The notes under the pieces are model-generated. The model made no database searches, was not told the origin of the DNA, and saw only the letters and a list, made by a program, of their open reading frames with translations. Source: Chamaea fasciata (Eukaryota; Chordata; Aves; Passeriformes; Sylviidae). Taken from it: a stretch of 64,000 bases of DNA. Positions 36,154 through 49,288 of the stretch are shown here, in pieces; positions within the stretch are counted from its first letter, which is position 1, and each line of letters begins with the position of its first letter. Made by a program: the position numbers and the translations under genes. Where the stretch lies: positions 65,049,414-65,113,413 of the forward strand of contig JARCOQ010000005.1 in the NCBI GenBank assembly GCA_029207755.1. Reading direction: 5' to 3'.

Positions 36154-39100
36154 CAGAGCCCCATATAACGTGAAGGCTGATATTCAGTTTACCAGCAAGT
36201 AAACAAACCAACCAGTTTGTTGCTGACAGCTTTTCATGCATGCTCTGAGCCACACCAGGAAGGACTGTCAGGACACGTTAGAATAGACTATTCTAGGCAT
36301 GGCCCACAGTGATATCTGAAATGGGATCAGACTCTCCTTACTAGAAGAACTTCTGCATTTGGTTCCAGATGGAGCTCGGGAGCCTGCAAGCAGTTTAGGC
36401 AGCTGGGGAACTTGGCACAGAATGCAAAATTGGGAATGAAACTCCCTTATAGCATTCAAACACATAAGAACCTCTTTATGTTGCCTTGCAGTAGTGCTCC
36501 CATCAGTAAGAACTAGGCCCCCAAGCTCAGGAAGAGTACCACTTAATGTAATTATTGTCAAAAAGTCAGCATTTCCCTGCTGCTATCACATTGTGAAGAA
36601 TCACAGCAATTTCCTATTTTTAGAACAAAAATGCAAACCATAGATATCACTGTGCAGTACTGTGCCTGAACAACTGCTATATTTTCGGGGGACTTAGTAC
36701 TGCACAGCAATATTTAATTAGACAGTGAGTTGAAACAGTACTTTCTAAATGCTAAATATTAGTATTCCATAGCATGAAAAACTAGAAAAAGGAAAGCCCT
36801 ACTTTCCTAAATTCCTGCAGCCTATGCATGGAAATCAAGATGGACTGAAACAGACTACCACAAGCCACTTAAAAAGAGATGTGGAAGCTTTGAGCAACCA
36901 TGCTGACTGAGTACCATAGAGATGAAACCTTTCCAAAATCCCCTATTGTAATCAGTTTGCACTGTAGATCATGTATGAGTCTTTGCACAGCATGTGTGGG
37001 CATCACTAATATAGATTTTATCCATGCCAAGTTTCATCATCCACTGAGACAGCAGCTTGCTGAGCAGAGGAAAGAGTTAGATTGTGTTGGATGCTGCTGA
37101 TGCTAATAAGAAACTTGGCAAGTATGTGGTGGGATATTGCTATAATACAATAATGTTTTTAGGACAAACAAACAAAAAAAATCATTACCAAACCTCTTTG
37201 AAATGCAGGAGGCACAATTTATAGGAAAATATTTGCATTCAAGAAAGTAGCAAATCAGTTACAGCAGCTTTTCACAAAGTCCATTGAAATGATCATCGCA
37301 GGCAGGTAGGAATAATACAGAGATGAGTTTACCCTCATTTCCTTTAGAATGTTGTAAAATATTTCGGAGTATATTCCTACCCTCCTGAGTGCACAGAAAA
37401 TATGTCCTCAGAGTCATACAGCATAGAGCTATAAACAGTTACAATTTGTTTAAAAAGTGCTTCTCTCAGGACAGATAAAAATCTTTGGGTCTGAATTTCC
37501 TTCCCCTTTTTTTATTCCTCTCTTCTCCTGCTGCTCTGAAATTCAATGGCTGAAAATCTCATTTACTCAACGTCTGAACTGGGATCCAGCCATGGTCTGT
37601 ATTTTACTCCTTAGAGTAAAAACTCTAAGGAATGAATAGCTGCTTGATAATTTCATAGATTTTTTTTCAGTTTGCTACTTTCAATATAGGTCATACCAGT
37701 GTCCTTCCCTATTTCTGACATCAAGGGAGGAACACAGGCATGTTTGCCTTATGTGATGACTGTTGGTTCTTCAATGCTTTAAAGTCTTTCAGCACTCTAT
37801 TATGCACATACCTTGAGTAACATGGATGACATATTTCTGTATAAAAGACCTTCTAAATTGAACATGTTAACTAGGTGAAATATTTCTCACACGTGACAGA
37901 TGTGAGACACTGATAACTAGATACTAATTAACAAGTTTAAAAATAGTCTTGTGCAGAAACTAAAACTCAGGCATCCAATGCAGCATGAAGGAGGTGGAGT
38001 TTTGCCCTAGAATACCAATGCAAATTTAAAGCTATATATTATTATGCATTCATTCACTATTATTAAATGTAATTCTGAAAATTAGAGAGCATTTTACTTT
38101 CTAGAGGGCTTCAACTCTGCTGACTGGTAACCAGATGCCAGATTAGTCAATTTGACGAATCCCTGTTTATGTTGCTGAGTCCAATTGTGATATTTTATTC
38201 ATATTAGGTAGCACCTGGTCAATTTAAACAGGATTACCCATCATGTAAGACAGTACTAAATATGAGTGAGTACAGGGCACAGTTCAAAACTAGTGTCTCA
38301 CTGGGATCTCAGCGTACAGTTTTACAGTGTGAAAGAAAATGAGCTCTAGCCCAAGATACCACAATGTCTCAGTAAAACCTAACACTGAAGTATTCTGAGT
38401 GGCACATCATTCTTTGCAGTTCGAACAAGGGAGCAACAGAGGACTTGAATAAAATGTTAATGCTCAAACTACAGAGTTTTATCTTGACCATAATTTTTAA
38501 ATGGTAATTTTGTACAACTTTTGCAATACATGTTTGATTGTTGTCAGTGGAAGTCAGGCAGGAAACTACCTTGGTCCCTCATATCCAGTATTATGGCAGT
38601 CATTCATGAAGATGTGCCTAAGTTATTGTTATTACTACATTTATACCAGAGGGAAAAGATGACAAATGAAATCACTACCTTCATTTCAGTTGTTTGGGTC
38701 CCACAAGAAACATGAGAAACATCCTTATTTGAAGTATTTAAATGCTAATACCATTGGTTTGATATTTGTTAGTTAATTACTTGGAAGGTGGGGGAATAGA
38801 ACAATGATTAAAAAAATCTGTTAGATATCCATCAGCTCTTCCCTTCTAAGTACATCAGTGTTACTTATAAAATAGGTCTCTGATGATTTCACATTTTCAG
38901 AGAACTTGTCTGGCTTTTACCTGGGTGCTGGAGAAAGCTGATTTTGATATGACAGGGATGCTGCCCTGGAAAATGTTCTGCTGAGAAATATTATTTTAAT
39001 TATTGGGGAAGAAAGGGTGATTTTTTTACACAGATGTTAAATTTCCTGGAATTAATCGGGGGGGGAAAATGCCTTTGAGGCATCATTCAGTCCATTAACT

Positions 39101-40173
39101 GCAATGCCAACAGCCAGTGGCTGGAGTTGAATACTAACAGATTTTATAGCTCTTTACAGTAATAGACAAAGCCAGACAGATTCACAGCTCAGGCTGGCCC
39201 TCCTGTTCTTACCTGCTGCCTTCTGTGTTTATATCCCCAGTGTCTGCAACCTGTTGCCTTTTTGAACACTGAGACATGAATATAAGAAACTGTTGGTTTG
39301 CTCATTTGTGTAAAAATGATACACTCAGCAAACCAGGATCAGGCCCTCCTCCTCCACTTCTAGGAACTACTTTAAAATTAATGTTATTGCAGCATTATGT
39401 CAGATACATGTGCTTCATAATACATGGAGCAAAACAAGAGAATTTGGAACAGCTGAAAAATTAATTTTAGGGATGAAATTTTCTGAGAGCAATCTTTATT
39501 CATAAGACAAATGTGAAAAATAAAGAAGGAAAATGAAAAGATGTTGGTGTTGTTTAGTGTATGCACGTTCTTTCATTGGTTACATGAAAGCTTTTAATAG
39601 CTTTTTCCATATAGAATACAGTGTTCTGAATCATGGTTTGTTTCCTAGGGAAGGCAGGAAGTCCCTGTACACTTTTATCACAATATTTCAATTCGGCTAT
39701 TAGGAGCATGCCTTCCTTGTTAGTTCTAAGCTAGGAGTCTCCAAGCTAAACTTTGCTGCAATGGGTTATGACAATTTAGTATGCAGACTACTTCTCTGAG
39801 TTTCTACTATACCAACATTCATAGAAGATGTTGACCTTGGAATCAACTATGAATGAGACATAAACCCCAAAATACGTAATACTCTGAGTGGCTAATAATC
39901 CCAAATTAAACTTGAAAGAATAGGTGATTAACTTTAGGACCCCGATAATATTACATTATACACAATTAAAAGTTCCTCCCTCAAGTTTCCACAGAATTTA
40001 TGCTATTTCTTCTCCAAGACTTCCCATGGTGGGTGCTCGGATATGATAATGAAGGGACCAGACAGCTAATTATTAAATAGCTTGTTTATCTGTTTGCTGT
40101 GTGGTATCCTGATACAAATTAACACGTGGCCAGAGTGCTATGAGCCACATGTAAATGTATCAGTCTCTGATAG
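36154..40173. other. Non-coding stretch
   Basis: No gene or clear repeat is recognised. A minus-strand ORF of 97 codons (36268-36561) has no motif I can identify. Confidence 0.5.
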
Positions 40174-40601
40174 TGTCCTACACTTCTCAGAATGGCTTAA
40201 AATAATTGCAAGATGGTTCTTCAGTGGTGTTTTGTAAAGTAAAGGTTTTAATAAAGACAAAATAACAAACTATACAGAAACAAAAGAAAAGCCAAGCATA
40301 GGAGCCAGAGAAATCTCTGAAATCTTGCTAAGACACCCTAAAAAGCCCAGAGCAGCTCTGTACTCGTCCTTAAGTACTGATGACTCAGGAGGGTTCTTTT
40401 GGCAAACTGCCAATTGAAACAGCTACCGGTTTTGAGAGACATCCCAAAAACCAAACAAGTTCTCCTGTGCTGGCACTGAGCCAATTACAATGAGAAGGCT
40501 ATGGAAAATTCTAGTTTAACTTCCTTACATGTTCAAAGGTAAACCAAAACTTTTTTCTTTATATAGAAGCACCTGCTCAGGTGTGGGGATGCATTCCTAC
40601 A
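40174..40601 (-). mobile_element. Possible LTR-like element
   Basis: The block can be read as TGTCCTACA...TTCCTACA, and contains TTTTAATAAAGACAAAATAAC near its left end and a phrase (AGCCCAGAGCAGCTCTGTAC) that I associate with songbird LTRs. AGTGTCC occurs at both edges (40172-40178 and 40601-40607). Boundaries do not give a clean target duplication with TG...CA ends, so this is tentative. Confidence 0.3.
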
Positions 40602-43600
40602 GTGTCCCTGAAGCAGTCTTATTTCCTTGCTTGAAATCTTTTATACACATGCATTTATAAGACACTTGGGAATGTGAGAGAAAAAGCAGCAAATAAATGT
40701 TTGGAAAGCATGTGTTGTACTAAATCAGCAAAGGGCAAGGAGCTCCAAAAAGGAGAAGGGAAGAAAATGGACTCCAACTTAGGAAAGTAATGTGAGAGAT
40801 GCTGAGTGAAAAAAGAAGAGTCATCCAGCTGGGATTTATTAAGTGGAAAGTTTTGAGGGATTTTTTTAACAAAAGCTTTGGAAGACCAGAAATCAAAAAT
40901 CACTGTATATTTACCAGCTTTTTTGAAGTTTCTCTTCACTAATATCAGAGTATCTCACAAAGACTAATCAACTGGTCTTCAGAATATCCTTATGAGTTTG
41001 AGAGATTTAAGCCTTGCTTTATAATTGGAGGAATAAAGAGATTATTTATCTAAAACTACACAGGAAATCTGTGATACATTTAATAAAGCAGGCCTGCATT
41101 CAGGGCAGTGATTCAACCATAAAACCTGTCAATCTTCTTTCAGGGTTACAAGGCACTAAGGAAGGGCTGTTGTTACAATTCATAGCCAAAGGAGAGAAGC
41201 TGATAAGAGACTCTCCCCAAATATAAATGGAGAGGGTTATATAGTTCTGCTTGTTGGGGAAAATCTACCTTTCTTTTTGTGTTTTGATTAAGGGCAATGC
41301 CATAAATGGATTTTCAGCTAGCCCTTCCTGGGGATCTCTGACGGTAGCCAGTCTTAAAAAGCCAAGATCCTTCTAATCAAATCTGAGACTGTTTTGAGCT
41401 TTGTCTTCATGTGGTCATTTTATGAAAAGCTAGAAAACTTATATGCAGTGAAGATGATAAAATCCATGTTGCAGGAAGTTAAAGCCCTTTAGATTGATAA
41501 ACTACAGATGTAGCTAACACACAAAAGGGAAAAAAATGTCCTACTTATTATTCCACTTGGAGTTTAAAGCAGAATTAACAATACTTGAAAAAGGGACAAA
41601 AATCATGTTATTTAAATAAAATTTTCCCATTTTGTGTTTTCCTTCAGCTTTTAACCATACATTGCTAAGCTTGCATACAAGCATTATCTCTGTTAAAACT
41701 TTCAGCCATTGGGTTTGCTGGGTGAGCTGACCCCATTTTGTGCATTGCTCTGAAGGAGACAGTTGTCATGCACTGTGATCTGAGCATATGTCATTATTTA
41801 TGTTACCTACAGGGAGAATGACCTTGTAACCACATTAAATATGGTTAAGTGAGATTTTTATGAAGGACTTGTACATCCATATTGAGACTGCTGTAGAACA
41901 TAGAAGAAGATTGATGCAACTTTTATTAGTCCTATTAACTCACTCTAATAAGGGGTTCTCTGTCTTTCATCCATATTTTCAAGGTACACCTACAAATTGC
42001 ATCGTCTGCTTCTATGGGATCTTCTATGGCAAAATACTGCAACTTAACTGTGCAATCGTTAGGACTCCACTGATAAAAAATTTTAAATTCACCACCTTCT
42101 AGGATTTCTGAGTCCTAGAATAGAATTGTTATTATCCAGCACATTTTCCATAGAAACAGTTGCTCAGAGGAAGATCTGGATAACTGAAATCAACAGTGCA
42201 TGCGTGTCTTCTCCTTCTAATTTGCACTAGTTTTAACACAGGTCTGGTAATATAAGATATTCTTAGACTGCATGCAAAGACAATGTCATTTACAAACACT
42301 TTAAAGTGTCTTGTCCGTGCCAGAGCTGTACAAAAGCTACAGCTTTTGCACTACAGTTAAATGCACTCGGTGTTATACAGTTGTTGAAGTGGACAATCTC
42401 ACAACTTCCCTTCTCCTCTTCTCTTCCCCAACATGAATTCCTGTGCAGCTTTCCCTAGAATTTCAACCATGAGATTGAGACCATTGGAAAAAAACCAATT
42501 CTTTCTTCTAAAGGTTATTAGGTTCTCCACTGGAAATGCATTAGTACAACCTCCTGCACAGATGCATAGCTGGGGCTGAGAGGAAGGAATGGGATGATTC
42601 CCTTCAGAAATTTTAATATATTTTGATTATTCCACATAGTCATAGGAATCACAATGGGAAAAAAAAAAAGGAACCTTTCTTTACTGTGTTGAGAAGAGCA
42701 TAGATGTATCTTTCAGCATCAATTTGCTTTGGAAAGAAAAATATCACAGGGATATGAATGAGATACACATTCTTAAAGGCAATGTGGAGCACACACTGGA
42801 AGCTCACTGATTCTTCAGTTTCTTAGTTTTTGTTTTTCCACAGTTAACTGCAAACAGAATTCAGTGTGAGCAAAAAAAATCTAAACATTTCTAAGATTAT
42901 GGTGATTCCCAGGCAAGTCGGTTTGAAGTTAACATTACAATATGGAACTATGGAAATACAACAACAACGACAAAAAAAAAGGACATAAGATGTTAGGAAT
43001 TTCTTTTATATCAGGATGATTTAATCTCCCATGGAAAATACATTTCTGACGTTTCTTCTGTTAGGAGCTACACAGCGTTCCAAATATTTGAGAAACAGAT
43101 CAGCTGAAACTACTTGTGTGAAAATGTTTCTTTTCTGGAAGAGGGAGAAGGTTGCAGCTCATGTCTGGTGAAAAGAAAGGAACTTGGGGAGGCAGAATGC
43201 AGAAAAGCTGGAGATTTTACTGGTTTTCTCTGCCCTGGTTTTAAAAAAAGAGAAAAAAAAGATTAATTACAAATAGCATTTTGAGTGTTAGTTTCTCATC
43301 GGCCAACAAATCAATTGCGCTGAAACAATAGACTCTACTCCCATGGTGATTAGATGTTACAGTACATATGGTATGGAAACATTAAGCGATGTTTGAAGAC
43401 CTCACAATGCCTAAACATAGCATGCTGCCCAACTGGTGGCAATACGCTGCAGCTGACACAAACTGCTCAGGGAGCAGGGAGCTGCCTCCTGCTTTCCTGC
43501 ACCTGGATTTGCTACACAGATAAATCTTAGATGTTACTGCAGAGCAAGGCCCAGGAAGGACTTCATATACTTCTGTTAGCAATACATGCAGCAAGTACAC

Positions 43601-44739
43601 CATACATTCCCCACCAATAAAAACATATATAATCTTCTGTTTGAAATTAGTTTGTCACATCATAAAATATTTGTTTTCACCCTGTCCAAAAATTGCAGCA
43701 CTTCTGTTTTTCTCTTGATGAAACTAGACAACATTACAACCTTTATGTTATACTGACTGTATCTAAACTACAAAAATATTCAGGACTGATGGGTCAGGAT
43801 CAAAAGTACAGAAACAGACTAAATGCTGTACACAGTGACTTTGGTGGGTTTGGATGGTATGTCAACTTGAATAGTCATGTCCTGTAACTTTGTATTCAAT
43901 ATCTGGCATTTCAGTCTTAGAAAATCAAGGCAAAAATTCTGACTAATTTTTTTCTGATATTAAAGACTGGATTGTTTCATGAAGTTTCCTACTGCAACTT
44001 CAGCTCAAGTTAAATTTGCAGCATCTGAGAAGATTATCCGAACAAAACTAACTCCTGCTAATACTAAGTATTCAGAAGCTTCTCCTTCTTCCATTTTATG
44101 GTTTAAATGTTATGTAGAATTCTTTACTCATATAATAGCCTTGACGGTTTTTAGACTCCTGTTGTATCCAATATATGCATAAGCCACACAAAAATAACTG
44201 AAAATATGCTACAAGTGAATAATTTCTCTTTGTTTTGTGGTACAGAGCCATACTAATTTAGCTAACACTAGCATTCTATTAACACAGACATCCTATTCCC
44301 ATTTTACTCCACAGTGAATATTATCTGACATTTTATTCTGAAAGTAGTGACCTGCCTGAAAGTGGATGACTTTTTTGAATCCTGCCCAGAATCCAAAGAA
44401 TAAATTTCTCCTTTTACCTATATATCCTGTACAGTTTGTGTGAACACCATTAGTCTAAATTATGTATGACATCTATAGCTGGAATAAAGCATAAAGAAAG
44501 CTGTGTAATAAATCTGCTGTAACCACTGTATTGATTTTTACCCACCTTTTCAGAGCATTTAATATGGTTTCTTCTAGTTAATATGGTGATCTTCTAGTAC
44601 TTTTCAGTCCCAGTTCCCAGCTATTGCACAGTTCAAACAGGACCCCATGGGGTAGTTTGGCCAGGAAGTGATTTTTCAGGAAGTTATAGCTTGACAAAAC
44701 AATTAGAAAGGGATACATCTCTGTGAACCTACAGGATTA
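40602..44739. other. Non-coding AT-rich stretch
   Basis: Nothing recognisable is seen. There are A-runs near 42659-42669 and 42974-42982. No RNA gene is seen. Confidence 0.5.
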
Positions 44740-46050
44740 AATATCGAAAGATCCTGGGAAAGAGCGCTTTCCCTTCCAGCCGGAGGAGCAAGTAACAACC
44801 GGCCCCTGCAGCCGCTCTGTGGAGCAGCCCAGGCCGGCCAAGCCCCTGTGGCGGAGGGGGCCGGCCCTGGCTCGGTTGTGTCCCGAACCCCATCGGCTCC
44901 CGGCGGGGGAGGTTGCAGCTTAATATCAGCTAATTTTAAAGCCTACTTGAGCCGGCCAAGCCGAGGGAGATACCTGCCAGACCCCTGATAACAGCTACGG
45001 GGTGGAGGGGGAGGCCTAACAGTCTACTTAACTATTGAGATCTTGGCTGCTGTTTCTGAGCCTCCCCCATCGGCATGGCTTTGTAATCCTAGGGGCTGCC
45101 GCCTGGCAGAGATCACATGACCACCACAGGTCTGGGCAAAAGAAAATTAGCTCTTGGCACAAAATGAAATTTCCGGAGCTCTAACCCATCCCTGAGAGAG
45201 AGGAAAAGGACAAAGTGATTGAACTGTAAGGAGATACAGCATGGACAGTCAGTGAAGGGAGAGTGAAAAGACTGTTGGGAGAAGGGATTGAGGGGTTTGC
45301 CATTTTAGGCTGGACTTCTCTAATTGAGCCATGGTAATAAACCTCTTATTGCGCCATGGTAATGAAGTCTATATGTAGATTAACCCTTTAAATCATGGGG
45401 AAAATCTCCATTTGGGGAGAAGATTGCTTAGATTTGTGGATTTTGAGCAAAGGTATCTGTGATGGACTGAGTGAAGTAGTTGTGTTTCTTGTGATCCCAT
45501 GAGATGTTTGAACAGAGATAGAAGAGAAGCCTTCTGTGCCAGTGAAGAAGTGAGAAGATATCTCTGTTCCCTGAGATGAAGGATTCTTTGCCTTTGGAGT
45601 TGTTAATCTTTAAAAAGTGACACCCCAGTATGCATGAGTCACATGATCCATATGCAGCGTTGGGAAAGCTGCTAATGGGAGGGATTTCACAGAAGTAGGT
45701 TTTTCCCTGGGCAGCTGTTTTTGTGACAGTTGAAACCCACAGGAGACCTGTTCTAGGTTGTCAGTGGGGGAAATTCCATGGTAAACTAAGAGATTCCTCT
45801 CCCTAAAGAACTGATGAAAGATTATTTTTAAATGGTGATACTGACTGAAAATCACAGGTTTTGTCTTTGCGTTGTTTGTGGGAAAGTGAACACTTGGGGG
45901 GGGGGGAGTGTTTTGAAAGTTTCATTTTGATTTTCATTTTCTTCTTTTAGTGTTTGTTGATAAATCTATCTTTGTACCTTTAAGGCAGGCCTGCTTGCTT
46001 TCCTCCTAATCCTGTCTCACAGCAGAAAAGACACTTTAATTTGGCAAACA
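44740..46050 (+). mobile_element. GC/CpG-rich block, probably retroelement-derived
   Basis: The sequence between about 44770 and 45130 is far richer in G, C and CpG than its surroundings (repeated GGCCGG motifs). It is followed by AATAAA near 45340, an imperfect 30-bp duplication of GCCATGGTAAT (45329-45363), a G-run at about 45896-45906, and a T-rich tail with GATAAATC and CTTTAAGGCAGGCCTGC. The order of a CpG-rich part followed by poly(A)-like and T-rich parts resembles an LTR or ERV tail. I cannot place its ends or family. A genuine CpG-island promoter is the alternative. Confidence 0.35.
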
Positions 46051-48784
46051 GAGACAGGTGAATGTGAAGCCACTAACTCCATTACACAGATTACTTGTTA
46101 TTCCCTACTCTTGCTAGTTCTGCACAGGCACCTCAGTCTTGATCCAAAGCAAGAGTTTGTCTTCCTAGTTGTGGGAACCCAGAGGACTTTCTATTAAGCT
46201 ATTTTAAGACTAACCATCAGTAGTCCCTGCTATCCCAGTTTTTAATTAAATCTTTTGGTTAAACCAAGCTTTATCAAATAGGGACTAGTACAACAGAAAA
46301 ACAGGTTGAGACAGAGAAATGTTTGTTTGATTTAAACACCCATAATAAAACCCTATTTGTGACAAAAGAGTACTATAACAGACCCATTACTTTATTCCTA
46401 AAGACTTCAGTTTTCCCTTTTTTTCTAAAGCCAGTGACCTACCATTTTTACTTTTTGCATTATGTGGATTTTTAACGTTTATTTTAAAAAATACCACTTT
46501 TCTTAGCATGGAAAGCTTGTTCATTTTAAAACAACTAAAAATTTTAGCAAGTATAGTTTTAAAATATAGGCTTTCGTTATTTAGGCTGAAGTTTGTAGAA
46601 AGAAAGTCTGGTAAGAGAAAAAAGAAACTAAATGTTGGTGAGCAGCCTTTGATAGTAGATCTCCTAGGGGACAGCATAATATAAGAGATACAACATCTAA
46701 TTATGTTTCAGTTATCTTGGTGCCTGTTTGTCATATTAGGACTTCTGATCCTGTCAGAAACCACTGGAAAGAGAAGATAAGGCAGATTTTTCCTGGGTTT
46801 TGCATGCTGAGCAAAGATGTTGGACATAAGCAATAAGATGCCTCAAGAGACAGGTTGCCGACACTGAGAGACCTCTGGTCCTCTCCTCTCTTGGAACTGT
46901 AAACCTGAAAATTCAGTACTAAGATCCCCTTCTCTCTGTAACTTTTCCTCTTTTACTTTTCCGATTTCATTCCTGGTTTCTGTTGTTAAGTTTCACAAGC
47001 CCCGAATCTGACAACACCACACTAATTAAGTCTGGGGTGAACTAAATACAGTGACACAATGAACAAATATAATGAGTTTGTAGATGGTAATTCAGGTTGT
47101 TACTTCTGTCACTGATGAGTACAGGGCTTTCAAATTCCTTTTCAGAGGGATTTTGAAGTTGGGATATTTTAGTTCACAAATAGGATGGAGTAGGACTGAA
47201 TGTATTGTCGGTTAACAAAACTCAGGTGAAGGGCAATAGCAATTTCAGACAGTGACAGCATCTTAGAACTAAGTGACCGAATGTTAGTTGTTCTTTTCTT
47301 ACTTGCTCTGATACCATATTAAACCACATACTACTTTCAAGTTAAGCAATGGAGGTGGAAGCACAAGCCTTCTTTTGCTGAGAGAGAGAAAAAAAGCCAT
47401 TGAAATGCAAATTCTTCTGGTACAGTTAGAGTTTTCCTTAATCTCATAACCCCCAGATTTTTATATAGTCACTAAACAGTCTTGAATTTATCTCATCAGT
47501 ATAAAACCAAGAAAATCATTATGCACAGCTGTACTGTTGAAGCATCACAATGCAATCATTTCACTGCACAGAACTGATCATGCTGCTGGCATGTCAGAGC
47601 CAATAGGAGCTGCATGGAATTGGTTTCAGTGGGAATTCACTTTCACGTACATCACTTCAGGACAGGAATGTCCAGTGTGACAGGACCATCACTACCCATA
47701 ATTCATCTAATTTACTATGGCAAGGAGGATACTTGATTGTGTCTGAAAGTCAACAGGTCAGGGGCTTCATGTGGCAGCTCATGCTGTTCCCAGCAGCGCA
47801 GTGCTCTTACTAATAATTTAATCTTGTATTTGACATTCAGTGCCTATAGTTTACCTCCTTCTTCTCATTTTCTTTCATTTTCACTTAAAAATATAATGTT
47901 CCATTTCAGCAAAATTAACTGCAATTTCATGGATCACTACAGCAGGAATAAGCTGTATACATAATACTGTAATCCATCTATTTGTTCCCTAGAATGCAAA
48001 TTGACTTGATAAGCAATTCCATGTTCTACGTAAATAACCCTACTTCTAATTGGGAATGCTGTATTTTCAGTGCAGATGGGGAAGGGAAAAGAAGATTGTC
48101 TCTGGCTTTGACTTTATGATAGTTGTTTCAGGATATTTTGTTTACATTTTTTTAAATCTATCATATAAAAAACATAAGCAACAGCTGCCTTGAATTCTTT
48201 TTAAACAAAAGCTCTGGTGGTCTACTGATGTTTCATTCTCCCCTTTTCTTAGAAAAAAATTCTTTAGAAAAAGTTTTCTAAATCTGGTTCTGATGTAATA
48301 TGCCAGATGACAATATCTAAAATGCACAATTCCTCTAGCTGGTAGATACCAATTATCATTGGATTTTTCTGTACAAAAATAGAAATTGAATAGAGGATAG
48401 AACATGACTTCTGTTATTCCAGCAGTGTGTCAGTAATGGGTAAGAAGAAACACTCTACACTAGGATGAACAATAGGAAGTTTATTTTCCATGGCCTCTTT
48501 TAGGTTCAGATTCTCTGTGGGGTTTTCCAGCAGCTGGAATAATTTTTATGAACAGAATACTTAATTTTGTACTGTGGATACTTTTCTACTATTAATTGAT
48601 TGGTATTTCCATTTCTTTTCTCTATAAAGATGATAGTAATTATCAAGAACTTCTTTCAGGTTCAGAGTTAAAATCAGTATCTAGATATTATATTGAAAAT
48701 AAAGACAACAACTTTTATACGTTTGTCCTAGGTTACAAGGTAAGATGTGCCCAAAGTATGTATTCTATCACCATCTTCATGAGC
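46051..48784. other. Non-coding stretch
   Basis: No gene or clear repeat is recognised. Confidence 0.5.
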
Positions 48785-49288
48785 TGTTGAAACCAGGTGG
48801 GTCAGTGTTTCCCTTGCCCCCTCCCTCCGGACTATCTTCTGTTAATGGCCCCATCAATGCCTAGCCACATGACTCATAGGTAACTCCCTCCAGGAGCTAT
48901 CTCTGTTTAATGGGCAATCAAGGACCCACTGCATGACTCATAGAAGAATATCATCCCATTGTGAGATGGTTCACCCAGGGAGCCAAGCATTCCCACCTGG
49001 ATATAATCTCGAATTTGGGACAGCATAGGGGCCCTTACCCACTGGATTCTTAGAGGACCAGAGCTACCTGACCTTTCTACAGGATCATTGCTTCAATAAG
49101 ACCAGTTCATTCTGGACTGCTGCCACCGCCCTAATTAACAGGGTGTCAGGTTGTATTATGACTCTGTCGGGAATCTTTTGTACTAGTATTATTGCTTTTA
49201 TTTTATTTTTTTTTCTTTTTTTTCTTTTCCTATTAAATTGTATTTCTGACTTGGAGTCTCTCACTGGTTTTGCTTTCAAACCAGTACA
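48785..49288 (+). mobile_element. LTR of an endogenous retrovirus, plus strand (probably solo)
   Basis: The block has TGTTGAAACC and AACCAGTACA ends. It includes a TATA-like TATAATC at 49002-49008 and, about 225 bp later, ATTAAA at 49232-49237 inside a T-rich region. The terminal part (AATTGTATTTCTGACT, then TTTCAAACCAGTACA) resembles U5 ends I know from songbird ERV LTRs. No convincing target duplication is found (CATGAGC left, ATGTTCT right), so ends may be off by a few bases or the duplication has decayed. Confidence 0.6.
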
